Shown here: positions 17,339-25,210 of the stretch, one piece after another
Position numbering within the stretch: the stretch's first letter is position 1
Layout of the letters: the number at the start of each line of letters is the position of its first letter
Position numbers and translations under genes: made by a program
The notes under the pieces: generated by a model
Database searches by the model: none
Told to the model about the DNA's origin: nothing
What the model saw: only the letters and a program-made list of their open reading frames with translations
NCBI GenBank assembly: GCA_020628865.1
Contig: JAHDEJ010000007.1
Location: forward strand, 1-64,000
Direction: 5' to 3'
DNA length: 64,000 nt
Origin: Acidimicrobiales bacterium
GTDB lineage: Bacteria; Actinomycetota; Acidimicrobiia; Acidimicrobiales; SHLQ01

Positions 17339-17859
17339 CAGGCGACCGCCTTGTCGAGCTGCTGCCAGGCGAGATGAATGTGGGTGTCGGCCGGGTTGGC
17401 GTCGAAGTCGTCGCACTCGGTTCGCCGTTCGTTGGCGTAGTAGGCGAGCAGCTGGCGGATCGATTCGACCGTCGCCGCGTTGATCGTGATGTCGGGGGTG
17501 TGGCCGAGCGCCGGGAGCAGGACCGCCTCGAGCTCGGCGAACGCGCCGATCTCGTCGTACCAGGAGGGACTGTCGCCCCAGCTGAGCCCGCCGACCATCA
17601 CCCGACCGTTGCAGCGGTCGACGTCACGTCGGCCGCCGCCGAACAGCGGGTCGATGGCTGCTTTGAGCCAGACGCGGGTCGCTTCGTGGATCCACTCGAT
17701 GTCGGGTTCTTCGGTGTCTTGGTCCCAGATCGAGTACTCATAGAGATCCCAGAGGCTGTCGAGTGACGCTCCGTCGAGCTCATCGATCGCGTTGGCGATC
17801 GCCTCTTCGGTGAACTGGGTCAGGTCGTGGCACGAAACCACCATCATGTCGGCGCCCAT
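17338..17859 (-). CDS. unknown phage protein
   Basis: 173 residues, acidic and Trp-rich (DSLWDLYEYSIWDQD). ATG 17859 overlaps the previous stop as TGATG. No motif recognised. Confidence 0.65.
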   Translation of the reverse strand: MGADMMVVSCHDLTQFTEEAIANAIDELDGASLDSLWDLYEYSIWDQDTEEPDIEWIHEATRVWLKAAIDPLFGGGRRDVDRCNGRVMVGGLSWGDSPSWYDEIGAFAELEAVLLPALGHTPDITINAATVESIRQLLAYYANERRTECDDFDANPADTHIHLAWQQLDKAVA

Positions 17860-18359
17860 CAGTCTCCTCCTTGCAGGTAGTGATCGCGGTCGCGAGGGTT
17901 GCCAGCGTCGACGTCGGACAGCGGCGCGTCGCGGGTGTCGGTCCATTCGTCGATGTTGAGCAGCGTCCACCCGTTCTCGACGACCGTGTGGAACGTGTCG
18001 GTGTCGATGTGGCCGGCCGACCAGCGCAGCGCTGCTTGGACGGCCAGATGGTACGGATGCTCGGCGAGGCTGTCGGTCCCGCCGTAGGCGTCGATCATTT
18101 CGTCGACGCGGCCTGGGTCGGGAACGGCGAGACGGAGCTGCTTGAGCCAGTCGTCGCTGACGTGCTGCCAATCGCAGCTGCGGCACTGGACGCCGATCGA
18201 TTCGGTGGAGTCCCAGTCGACGTCGGTTTGGCCACCGAAGTTCGGGGTGAGGTCGGCGTCGAATCCGTTGAAATCGCAGAGGCCCTGGAGTCGTTCGATC
18301 GTGGCGAGCGAATCCCCGGAGAAGCAGGTCGGGCAGATCCGACGGATGAGATGGTTCAT
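17859..18359 (-). CDS. zinc-ribbon-containing phage protein
   Basis: 166 residues. CPTCF near the N-terminus and CRSCDW near residue 58 form a likely four-Cys zinc site. The rest is helical, acidic. ATG 18359 overlaps the upstream stop (ATGA). Unknown function. Confidence 0.65.
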   Translation of the reverse strand: MNHLIRRICPTCFSGDSLATIERLQGLCDFNGFDADLTPNFGGQTDVDWDSTESIGVQCRSCDWQHVSDDWLKQLRLAVPDPGRVDEMIDAYGGTDSLAEHPYHLAVQAALRWSAGHIDTDTFHTVVENGWTLLNIDEWTDTRDAPLSDVDAGNPRDRDHYLQGGD

Positions 18360-18673
18360 GCCGCCACCTCGGCCGGGTCGATGATGTGGATGTCGCCTTC
18401 GGTGTACGAGATGGCCGACTGGCCGTCGGGGGCGGTCGCCACCCACCAGTAGGAGGCCTTGGCGTGGAACGTCCAGCCGGCCTGCTGGAGCGCGCCGGCG
18501 ACTGTGCGGTCGCCGCCGGATCCGGCGAAGAAGCCGGGAGCCGACGAGATGTCGGGGTCGCCGTAGGGGTTGTCGGCGGTCGCGAGGATCGAGATCACTT
18601 CGTCTGCGTCTTGCGCGGCGGTGAGGTGATCGAGTTGGAGGTCGATGGTCGACCAGAAGTCATCGAGGGCCAC
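18356..18673 (-). CDS. unknown small protein, first gene of a class B operon
   Basis: 105 residues from GTG 18673 with AAAGG upstream (10 nt). An ATG at 18709 in frame is possible. Contains YWWVATAPDGQ-like beta segments. Transcribed from the class B box at 18733-18745, right after a terminator. Confidence 0.6.
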   Translation of the reverse strand: MALDDFWSTIDLQLDHLTAAQDADEVISILATADNPYGDPDISSAPGFFAGSGGDRTVAGALQQAGWTFHAKASYWWVATAPDGQSAISYTEGDIHIIDPAEVAA

Positions 18674-18732
18674 GGCGGGCCTGCCTTTCGTTGGAGGGTT
18701 GGATCTCATCTTTGGGAACGTGCCGGCCACGT

Positions 18733-18745
18733 CATGGGTCGTTCG
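18733..18745 (-). promoter_or_regulatory. class B promoter box (CGAACGACCCATG)
   Basis: Minus-strand CGAACGACCCATG is shared exactly with sites near 32202 and 42138 and with one mismatch near 56110. This copy lacks the CATGATGATGAC -10/start segment of the other three. Confidence 0.5.
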
Positions 18746-18761
18746 ACTTCGATGGCGGCGT

Positions 18762-18797
18762 GGGCCCGGGCGTGTGTGGCTGCCACACCCGGGCCCG
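18762..18797 (-). terminator. strong hairpin terminator
   Basis: CGGGCCCGGGTGTGG pairs with the matching GC-rich arm around an AGCC loop, just after the gene stop at 18810 and before the class B box of the next operon. Confidence 0.75.
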
Positions 18798-18809
18798 CCT
18801 GGTGGGGGA

Positions 18810-19190
18810 TCAGTCGACGACGGGGGCGGCGGCAAGCCACCAGATGTCGTGCGTCTGCTGGTCGGCTGTTTCCTTGGCGTGGATGCAGTCGACGGTGCCG
18901 GCGTCGAGATCGATGCCGGCGATCGTGAACGGCGACTTGGCGGCTGGCCGCTGACGGACCTGGCCGATCTCGACGCCTCGCTCGAGCACCCACAGGGTCA
19001 GGAGCGTGCGGGCGTCGGTGTCGCCGTTCTCTGCGGGCCGGTAGGCCCAGCGGATCGCGGACGGGAGCGTCCGCAGGTAGGTGTTGAGTGTCTTCGCCTC
19101 GGGAGCGTCGACGGGTCCATCGCCTTCGAGGTCGGCTACGAGGAAACTCGCAGCGGTGCTCGGGGTGGTGGTTGTTTCGGTGAGGGCCAT
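18810..19190 (-). CDS. unknown protein, paralogue of 44411-44728
   Basis: 126 residues, ATG 19190 after AGGAGAG. Shares with the gene at 44411 the segments LRTLP, an identical GQVRQRP, a hydrophobic beta segment, and a THD(I/V)WW ending near the C-terminus, so the two are clear paralogues about 26 kb apart. Function unknown. Confidence 0.7.
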   Translation of the reverse strand: MALTETTTTPSTAASFLVADLEGDGPVDAPEAKTLNTYLRTLPSAIRWAYRPAENGDTDARTLLTLWVLERGVEIGQVRQRPAAKSPFTIAGIDLDAGTVDCIHAKETADQQTHDIWWLAAAPVVD

Positions 19191-19237
19191 GGCAGGCTCT
19201 CCTTTCTGTTGGGGATCTGGTGCGGGTTGTCGCCGGG

Positions 19238-19690
19238 TCAGGTGAGCGCGCGGTGCAGGGCTTCGGAGTCGAGGGCGACGCCGAAGTACTTCGACAGGAG
19301 CGTGTCGGCGGCGGCGAGCGTCAACGAGACGGTGTCGCCTTCGCTGTTCGTGGAGGTGAGCACGACGGGGCCGCACGGAATGTCGAACGGGGAGAGGCCG
19401 CCGTGGACCTCGAGTACTTCTCGGGCCCGGCCGTTGCCGGGGAGCCGCTGGATCTTGCCTTCTTCGTTCATCCAGGCGTCGGCGAGTAGCTCGCCGCTGG
19501 TGGAGCCGCCGTAGGTCCAGCGGGTGTAGAGCGAGTGGACTTCGACGAGTCCGCCGACGACCTCTTGGAGGAAGACGAGCGAGTTGGACCGGTCGAACTT
19601 GACGATTTCGATCGGGCCGTGCTGGCTGCCGTTGTCGGGGTGGAGGACGATCGCGACGCCTCCGGAGAGGGGTGTTTGGGGAGTGGTCAT
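19238..19690 (-). CDS. unknown protein, leaderless
   Basis: 150 residues, ATG 19690 exactly 6 nt after -10 CATGAT; no SD. Beta-rich protein ending in a helical tail. Probably co-transcribed with the downstream paralogue gene. Confidence 0.7.
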   Translation of the reverse strand: MTTPQTPLSGGVAIVLHPDNGSQHGPIEIVKFDRSNSLVFLQEVVGGLVEVHSLYTRWTYGGSTSGELLADAWMNEEGKIQRLPGNGRAREVLEVHGGLSPFDIPCGPVVLTSTNSEGDTVSLTLAAADTLLSKYFGVALDSEALHRALT

Positions 19691-19696
19691 CACATC

Positions 19697-19725
19697 ATCA
19701 TGTGTACCACGTATCAAGATGTCAA
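19697..19725 (-). promoter_or_regulatory. TGATACG-box promoter, leaderless
   Basis: Perfect TTGACA -35, 17 nt with TTGATACG, -10 CATGAT, 6 nt to ATG 19690. One of the best copies. Confidence 0.8.
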
Positions 19726-19727
19726 GT

Positions 19728-20348
19728 TTAGGCGACGGCTGTTTCGGCGGCCCGTATCACAACGGGCGGCGTTGGACCCTTCGATTCGTAGCTGCGTCGC
19801 ACCTTGCGGGACGCTTTGGCATCAACACCAGTGAACTCGACGCTCAGCAGGCGTCCGAGCCCGACAAGTTGCTGCGCCGAGTCTTCCTGGTCGTCGCCGA
19901 ACATCTCGTTGGCGTGATAGGTGATGCCGGCGTCGGTGACGAGCACGGCGGGCAGCGGGACGAGGTCGCCCTGCATCGTGATCCAGGCGGTCAACAGGAC
20001 CGAGGGGCGAGCGCCGCCCTCGGTTTCGGCAAGGAATTCCGGGGGAGCGGCCCACTGGGTGATCGCGACCATCGGGGCGTTGGAGTCGAACACGGTGATC
20101 GGGTTGGCGGCGGCCCCGGTGTGGAGCTGCTCAAAGGCGCTGCGATCGTCCAGGTCGGCCTCGGACACGTGGAAGTCCCATGGGGCGTACACGAGCCGCT
20201 CAGCGGCCGCAGACGCTGCGACAGCGGCGGTGGTGAGCTCGTCGAGGGTCGCTTCGATGTCGGGGTGGGAGAGTGTGTAGGCGAGGTCCCGCATCTCTCG
20301 GTGCACGGTCAGTGCTCGGCTCCACGCATGCGTCTGGTTGATGATCAT
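19728..20348 (-). CDS. unknown protein
   Basis: 206 residues. N-terminal helical region rich in Ala/Glu, then a beta-rich part. The only apparent ATG (20348) overlaps the -10 of promoter 20347-20375, so either the start or that promoter assignment needs revision. It ends 3 bp before the next promoter. Confidence 0.6.
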   Translation of the reverse strand: MIINQTHAWSRALTVHREMRDLAYTLSHPDIEATLDELTTAAVAASAAAERLVYAPWDFHVSEADLDDRSAFEQLHTGAAANPITVFDSNAPMVAITQWAAPPEFLAETEGGARPSVLLTAWITMQGDLVPLPAVLVTDAGITYHANEMFGDDQEDSAQQLVGLGRLLSVEFTGVDAKASRKVRRSYESKGPTPPVVIRAAETAVA

Positions 20349-20375
20349 GATGCTGCTTTCGTATCGACGGTTTCG
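20347..20375 (-). promoter_or_regulatory. TGATACG-box promoter (variant)
   Basis: CGATACGA, 7 nt, -10 CATCAT; closely similar to the portal promoter variant at 10550-10578. Confidence 0.45.
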
Positions 20376-20405
20376 TGCAGCATAGATGGCGGCCGGCCGG
20401 GACGA

Positions 20406-21557
20406 TCAGGCGAAGAGCGCCGGGATTGGAGCGTCGGCGATTTCGCTGCGGGCCTGACCGCTGATGTCGGTGAGCTTGGCGGTGGCCACATAGTGCGAGC
20501 CGCGGGCGGCGCCACGCTGCTCGATCAGTCCGGCGGCGACGAGAGCATTCAGGTCCTTGGTGACGCTCTGCTTTGACATGGATTCACCCGTCGACGATTC
20601 CATCACGTCGAGGTACGACGAGTTCGTCACCTTCTTGCCGGCGGCGGCATCGATGAGTGACCCGACGCATCGTTCGTGGATGCCTGCGTCGCGGGCGGCC
20701 TGCTCGAGCAGTTCCCAACGGAGCTCGGCTTCTCGGACGCGTCGGTTGAGCAGCTCGGCCTGTACGAAGTGGGCGGTGAGGCAGTACCGGATCCATAGCC
20801 GGGTGTCCCGTTCGGGCGCCCAGTCGGGTCCGCCAACGGTGCGGAGGATCTCGTAGTAGCCCTGCGTGTAGTTGCCCAGGTACTCCTCGATCGACACGAA
20901 CTCGGGAACAAGGATGCCGGATCGGGCGAGCACGAGCGTCTGGAGGATCCGGCTCATGCGGCCATTGCCGTCTTTGAACGGGTGGATCTTGACGAGGTTG
21001 TAGTGGGCCATGGCGGCTTCGACCATCGGTTCGACGGTCTTGGGCCGATTGAGGTGGTCGCAGAGCGCGGCGACGAGCTCGCGGGCATGGTCGGGGTCGG
21101 GTCCGGTGTATTCGGAGACGCCGGTGGCGGTGTCGACGACGAAGATCCCGCCGTCACGGAACCGGCCCGGGTGGGCGTCGAGGTCGAACTCGTTGATCAT
21201 GAACTGCATGGCTTTGAGTACGCCCGGCGAGTACTCGAAGTGCGGGTCGCGGGCGGCCTGGAGCACGAAGGTCATGGCCCGCTGGTAGGCGCGGACGGCG
21301 GTGTGGTCGATGGATTCGGAGGTGACCCGACCGTCGACGATCGCTTCGGCGTCTTCTTGGGACACGACGTGCCCTTCGATCTTGGAGGATCCGAGGATGG
21401 CGGCGGCTTGGGCTTGGCGACGCATCGAGCCGACCCAGCGGCGCGGTTCGTAGGTGCGGTGGCGGAGATCTTGCTGCTTCGCGGTGATCTTGGCGATCGC
21501 TTCGTGCTCGTCGTCGCCGAGCTCTGGGGCGACAGCAAGGGTGTTGTTTACCGACAT
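20406..21557 (-). CDS. Fic family AMP-transferase-like protein with C-terminal winged helix
   Basis: 383 residues. Active-site motif HPFKDGNGRMSR (His192 to Arg203) matches HxFx(D/E)GNGRxxR, so AMPylation or related nucleotide transfer to a protein hydroxyl is expected. SSKIEG (residues 57-62) matches the N-terminal inhibitory (S/T)xxxE(G/N) motif of class II Fic proteins, so activity is autoinhibited. The last ~90 residues look like a winged-helix domain (QSVTKDLNALVAAGLIEQ). ATG 21557 is 7 nt after -10 TATGAT. A perfect palindrome in its own promoter suggests autoregulation. Class II Fic proteins with C-terminal wHTH also occur as chromosomal genes; a phage role is unproven. Confidence 0.9.
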   Translation of the reverse strand: MSVNNTLAVAPELGDDEHEAIAKITAKQQDLRHRTYEPRRWVGSMRRQAQAAAILGSSKIEGHVVSQEDAEAIVDGRVTSESIDHTAVRAYQRAMTFVLQAARDPHFEYSPGVLKAMQFMINEFDLDAHPGRFRDGGIFVVDTATGVSEYTGPDPDHARELVAALCDHLNRPKTVEPMVEAAMAHYNLVKIHPFKDGNGRMSRILQTLVLARSGILVPEFVSIEEYLGNYTQGYYEILRTVGGPDWAPERDTRLWIRYCLTAHFVQAELLNRRVREAELRWELLEQAARDAGIHERCVGSLIDAAAGKKVTNSSYLDVMESSTGESMSKQSVTKDLNALVAAGLIEQRGAARGSHYVATAKLTDISGQARSEIADAPIPALFA

Positions 21558-21564
21558 GTATCCC

Positions 21565-21593
21565 ATCATAACAACCATCGGTTGTCATTTAAA
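21565..21593 (-). promoter_or_regulatory. Fic promoter with palindromic operator
   Basis: -10 TATGAT followed by 7 nt to ATG. The spacer holds ACAACC-N3-GGTTGT (21571-21585), a different operator from the TGATACG box. Local sequence is AT-rich (TTTAAA near -35). Confidence 0.6.
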
Positions 21594-21612
21594 GGGCAAT
21601 CTGCTTACCGAT

Positions 21613-22404
21613 TTACTGATTGAGTTCGCCGTAATGGGCAACCGGTCGGGCCGTGTGCTCGATGCGGTCCTGGCCGAGATCGGCGGCTTCGGCCGCTTGC
21701 GCGCCGGCGACGATACCGGCATTGGAGAGCTTCGCCGACGGCGTCTCGAACTCGAGGCCATCTTCCTCGACGACCTTGCGTTCCGCCTTGTCGTAGTCGG
21801 ACTTGAGCACGAGCGCCATGCCCGACCCGGCCCCGCCGTCGTGTTCGGCTTCGGCTTCGGCTTCGGCGACGCCGGCGGCGAGCCGCTCACCGACCCTGAT
21901 GGCGAACCCGATGATCATCGACGACTGATACTCGTCGACCGGTTCGAGCGACGGGAACTCGATCCAATGCTCACCGAACTGGACCTTCAACATCGGCTCC
22001 GCGGTCAACGCTACCGAATCGATCTGGGTTTGGAGCATCAGGAACGTCCTGATCGTCAGGTCGATCGATTCGGGCAGCCCGACGAGCGACACGTACCCGG
22101 GCTGGCCGTTCTCGCCGAGATGGGCGTAGGCGAACACGCCGAACGGTTTGGCCACGTTCCCGATGAGGGTGCCTCGAGCCTGCGGATACGGCAGATCGCC
22201 CCACAGGACGGTCGTGGTCAACGTCGACGTGATGATGTCGCTCTCGTCGACCAGGTCGGATTCTTCGATCCGATGCTTGGCCATGAGCCGGCCGGCGCCG
22301 GCGATGAACGCGTCGGCTTCGCCTTCGTGCTCGGTCGACGCCGCTTTGTCGAGCAGCGCCTTGATCCGGGCCATCACCTTGTCCTTCTCGGCGTCAGTGG
22401 TCAT
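21613..22404 (-). CDS. DUF2786-type protein
   Basis: 263 residues. Residues ~8-50 (VMARIKALLDKAASTEHEGEADAFIAG.. RLMAKH) match the DUF2786 helical signature. The middle is a compact domain and the tail is rich in Glu/Ala. ATG 22404 follows AAAGGAA. An intrinsic hairpin lies just upstream of its SD, so expression may depend on read-through from the operon starting at 23026. Molecular role of the family is not established. Confidence 0.75.
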   Translation of the reverse strand: MTTDAEKDKVMARIKALLDKAASTEHEGEADAFIAGAGRLMAKHRIEESDLVDESDIITSTLTTTVLWGDLPYPQARGTLIGNVAKPFGVFAYAHLGENGQPGYVSLVGLPESIDLTIRTFLMLQTQIDSVALTAEPMLKVQFGEHWIEFPSLEPVDEYQSSMIIGFAIRVGERLAAGVAEAEAEAEHDGGAGSGMALVLKSDYDKAERKVVEEDGLEFETPSAKLSNAGIVAGAQAAEAADLGQDRIEHTARPVAHYGELNQ

Positions 22405-22432
22405 CTCGGGTTCCTTTCTGGCCAGAAACGGG

Positions 22433-22472
22433 GAGGGCCCGACGACTGCGGCGGAACGGTCGTCGGGCCCTC
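22433..22472 (-). terminator. intrinsic terminator/attenuator between genes
   Basis: GAGGGCCCGACGAC pairs perfectly with GTCGTCGGGCCCTC. It lies between two genes transcribed in the same direction with no promoter visible after it. Confidence 0.7.
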
Positions 22473-22516
22473 ATTTCGGTGCACGGGAGCGGCGGAACTC
22501 CCTTGATGTGCCCGAT

Positions 22517-22981
22517 TCAGGTGCCGGTCGGGTCGGACAGATCGGCGTGGATCTGATCCCAACAGGCATCGATGAACACGTCGTCGTCGGCCCCGTCGGG
22601 GATCGTGACGGTCAATTCGTAGTCGCCGACGTCGGGCTGACCACCACGAAGGGTGAGGATCTCGGCGTTGATCTGGCTGCGTTCGTCGGCATGAATTTCG
22701 AGCCGGCCCGGGTTGTTGGGCGGGAACACGTTGTCCATGCACCGGCGCCAGAGTTGGCCCGGGAGCGGAACGATAACGTCGGTCGGCGCGCCGGCTTCGA
22801 CGGTGGGCCAGATCTGTTCGACCTGGGTGACGGTGGCCGTGACCTTTTCGACTCGGCCTGCGATCACTTTGGCCGCCCGGACCGCTGAGCCTTCGTCGTC
22901 CCACATGGTGACCAGCTCGCCTTCGGCGGTGAAAACTTCGTACCTGACGATCGTCGGCTTGTTGCCGCGCCTTCCGCTCAC
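22517..22981 (-). CDS. unknown protein
   Basis: 154 residues from GTG 22981, chosen because GGAAAGGA lies 6 nt upstream; an ATG at 23011 is possible. N-terminal part resembles a small beta domain (YEVFTAEGELVTMWDDEG). Function unknown. Confidence 0.65.
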   Translation of the reverse strand: MSGRRGNKPTIVRYEVFTAEGELVTMWDDEGSAVRAAKVIAGRVEKVTATVTQVEQIWPTVEAGAPTDVIVPLPGQLWRRCMDNVFPPNNPGRLEIHADERSQINAEILTLRGGQPDVGDYELTVTIPDGADDDVFIDACWDQIHADLSDPTGT

Positions 22982-23025
22982 TGCATGTCCTTTCCGGGGA
23001 GCCCGCCTCATGCGAGCTGAGAATC

Positions 23026-23054
23026 AGAATACAGGGACGGTATCAAGATGTCCA
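23026..23054 (-). promoter_or_regulatory. TGATACG-box promoter
   Basis: TGGACA -35, 17 nt with TTGATACC, -10 TATTCT. The downstream gene starts about 40 nt later with an SD, so this transcript is leadered. Confidence 0.65.
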
Positions 23055-23104
23055 AACGGGAGTGAAAAAAGTTTCACGCTGAGACACCTGTGGTTGTTTC
23101 GATC

Positions 23105-23539
23105 TCACGGGGCGTCCATCTCATCACCATTCGCGCTCCGAATCAACTTGTCCAAGTGGCCGTCGGGCCGTTCAGGCCGAAGCTCGCGGCCGTACAGTCC
23201 CCGCTGGCGGGCGAGACCCGGGTTGTTCGTCTTCATGTGATGACAGTGCCAGCATGTCCCGTTCCAGTTCGTCTCATCGAGCACACCGGGCGGGTCGACA
23301 CCCCGGTTCACCGCATGATCGATCTCGGTCGCCCACCTCGTGCAATCGGAGTCCCACCGGATCTGACACTCAGGGTTGCGGGCCAGGTAGTCGTCTCGCT
23401 GCTCGTAGTAGCGACGATCCCGGTCGGCGGTCTTGGCCGAACGGGCCGCCAGCTTCGACGTTCGTTTGAGCGGACCGCTCCGGCGCAGCCCGCCGCTGCG
23501 CTTGAGCGGTCCGCTCCGTTTCAGCTCGGACCGCTTCAT
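23105..23539 (-). CDS. HNH endonuclease-like protein
   Basis: 144 residues. Basic N-terminus with repeated L(K/R)RSG units (residues 6-25). CQIRWDSDCTRWATEIDHAVNRG then TCWHCHHMKT gives a Cys-framed HNH core (His in EIDH, Asn in the linker, His in CHHMK). Phage HNH proteins of this size near packaging genes nick DNA during terminase action; here it sits in the accessory block. ATG 23539 overlaps the upstream stop (ATGA). Confidence 0.75.
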   Translation of the reverse strand: MKRSELKRSGPLKRSGGLRRSGPLKRTSKLAARSAKTADRDRRYYEQRDDYLARNPECQIRWDSDCTRWATEIDHAVNRGVDPPGVLDETNWNGTCWHCHHMKTNNPGLARQRGLYGRELRPERPDGHLDKLIRSANGDEMDAP

Positions 23540-23670
23540 CGCCCGAACAGCTTGTGGAGACGCATGCGGGTACGACGCCGACGCGACCGCATCTCAGGGG
23601 TCGTGTCCGGGTCGTTCATCGCTTCGTCGATTCGTTCGAGGAGCGCCTCGAGATCGGCTTTGAGGCTCAC
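23536..23670 (-). CDS. 44-residue basic protein
   Basis: GTG 23670 overlaps the upstream stop (GTGA) and its stop overlaps the HNH start (ATGA). Helical, ending in an Arg-rich stretch (RSRRRRTRMRLHKLFGR). Unknown role. Confidence 0.65.
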   Translation of the reverse strand: MSLKADLEALLERIDEAMNDPDTTPEMRSRRRRTRMRLHKLFGR

Positions 23671-23960
23671 AGCCGGAACTTGTCGCCGTCCCGCGGATCC
23701 GGCTCGGCCGGGATCCACCCCGGCTCGAGCTCGGCGTCGGGTTCGGTGACGAGATAGATGGGCGGCGACTCGTCGACGACGTCGACGTCGGGTTCGGTGA
23801 CGACCTCGGCTGGGACGGGTGGCGGGGTCCAGTGCGCTTTGCGTTCGAGCCGCTCGACCGCCGTGGTCAACCGGATCGCCTGCGCCTGTAGCGCAGCGAC
23901 GATCAGGACGAGCACGAATAGGCCAGCACCGACGAGCACCCAGAACTGTGCGGTGGTCAC
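23667..23960 (-). CDS. single-pass membrane protein with Pro/Glu-rich cytoplasmic tail
   Basis: 97 residues, one N-terminal transmembrane segment (FWVLVGAGLFVLVLIVAALQA) then a Pro/Glu/Asp-rich tail. GTG 23960 overlaps the previous stop (GTGA). Confidence 0.65.
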   Translation of the reverse strand: MTTAQFWVLVGAGLFVLVLIVAALQAQAIRLTTAVERLERKAHWTPPPVPAEVVTEPDVDVVDESPPIYLVTEPDAELEPGWIPAEPDPRDGDKFRL

Positions 23961-24223
23961 CGGTGGTTCCCCCATTGGGCTTCGCCATCGATCAGGCGGG
24001 GCCGCATCGACCGGGCCGGGTCGATCTCCACACCTTCCAACGGCGCCCACTCCGAGCCGCCGTCGCCGGTCGAGGTCGCAGCGAAGATGCCACCGTCGGC
24101 GCCGGTCACCATCTGGTTTCCGGGCCCGTCGGCGGCGGTGCCGTCGGAGTCCTGATTGATCCACCAGTAGGCGACCAGCCAGGCCGCGGCGCCGGCAACG
24201 AACCCGGCCAGGAACCGGCTCAT
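23957..24223 (-). CDS. small membrane-anchored protein
   Basis: 88 residues. One N-terminal hydrophobic segment (LAGFVAGAAAWLVAYWW) followed by an acidic, Gly-rich exported part. Overlaps both neighbours by ATGA/GTGA. Unknown function. Confidence 0.65.
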   Translation of the reverse strand: MSRFLAGFVAGAAAWLVAYWWINQDSDGTAADGPGNQMVTGADGGIFAATSTGDGGSEWAPLEGVEIDPARSMRPRLIDGEAQWGNHR

Positions 24224-24810
24224 GACGCGATCCCCGACGCGGCCGACAGCTGCGCCGGGTCGAACACGTTGTTGCGATACCAGACCGCTTCGAGGATCGA
24301 GAGGTGAAGATCGGGGATCGCCCGATGCGGCAGCAACGGCGCCTCGGGCCGAGCGAACTTGGCGTCAGGCGCCCACATCGCCACCGCAGTGCGCAGGTTC
24401 GACACGTCGAGGTTCCGATAGTGGAACCGGTTGAGCAGGTCAGGGCCCCATGTGGCGAGCATGCGCCGATCGAAATGCAGGCCAGATCCGCCCATCACGG
24501 CGCCCGTCCAGGCGTGATGGTCGAGCCAGTCACAGGCCTCGACCATCACATCGGAAAGCCCGTCGGTAGCGGCGATGCAATCGACCCACAGGTGGGAGGT
24601 GTCGTGCATGTTGCGCACGACGTGGTCGGCTTCACGTCGGCGTTGATCGATGACGGCCGGCGGGTAGCTGACTGGTCGGGCCCAGTGGTCGAGCTCGTTG
24701 AGGTCGTGATCGGTGACGACCATGCCGACCTCGAGGATCAGGTCGGACGTGTCGAGGCCGGACGTTTCGAGATCGAGCCAGACGATGACGTTCGAGTGCG
24801 GGGAGATCAC
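24220..24810 (-). CDS. oligoribonuclease-like DEDDh 3'-5' exonuclease
   Basis: 196 residues, normal size for Orn. Exo I VIVWLDLETSGLD (Asp13, Glu15), Exo II region GGSGLHFDRRML and Exo III HRAIPDLHLSI with the DEDDh His are all visible. Expected to degrade nano-RNA dinucleotides; in a phage it may recycle nucleotides from RNA or degrade short signalling oligonucleotides. GTG 24810 overlaps the preceding stop. Confidence 0.85.
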   Translation of the reverse strand: MISPHSNVIVWLDLETSGLDTSDLILEVGMVVTDHDLNELDHWARPVSYPPAVIDQRRREADHVVRNMHDTSHLWVDCIAATDGLSDVMVEACDWLDHHAWTGAVMGGSGLHFDRRMLATWGPDLLNRFHYRNLDVSNLRTAVAMWAPDAKFARPEAPLLPHRAIPDLHLSILEAVWYRNNVFDPAQLSAASGIAS

Positions 24811-24971
24811 AGCGCCTCCTCGACGAGCTCGGCGGCCTGGTCGTTGAGCTCACACCAGGTGCGCCATTCGGATTCGTGCCATCTGACGAGCTCGACCGGC
24901 AGGTCGTACTCGTAGCAGCCTTGCGGTGGTGGGGCGGCGGCGACGGGCAGGCGGGGCGGGGCGGTGAACAT
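24807..24971 (-). CDS. 54-residue protein
   Basis: Pro/Ala-rich N-terminus then an acidic Trp-rich helix (VRWHESEWRTWCELNDQ). SD AAGGAGAA precedes ATG 24971, which overlaps the upstream stop (TGATG). Confidence 0.6.
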   Translation of the reverse strand: MFTAPPRLPVAAAPPPQGCYEYDLPVELVRWHESEWRTWCELNDQAAELVEEAL

Positions 24972-25210
24972 CACTTCTCCTTGGGTTGACGGCGTTGCTC
25001 GGAGCGCCACTTCCGAAGGTTCCGGCCGTACACGACGACCATGGCGGCATTGAGCGGGAGGAGACCCCAGGCGTCGAAGGCGACGATGAACGCCAGCCAC
25101 AGGCCCTGGTTGGCGATGCCGAGCGTCCACGCCCGGGCGTTGTGGTTCCCGGCGAGCCACATGCCGTAGACGGTGATCACCGATGTGGCCAGCGGCAGGA
25201 GCTGGCGCAT
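24971..25210 (-). CDS. small multi-pass membrane protein
   Basis: 79 residues with two hydrophobic segments (about residues 5-22 and 28-58) and a basic C-terminal tail (NLRKWRSEQRRQ). The pattern resembles small PnuC-like phage membrane proteins, but the length is too short for a transporter. Coupled by TGATG on both sides. Confidence 0.65.
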   Translation of the reverse strand: MRQLLPLATSVITVYGMWLAGNHNARAWTLGIANQGLWLAFIVAFDAWGLLPLNAAMVVVYGRNLRKWRSEQRRQPKEK

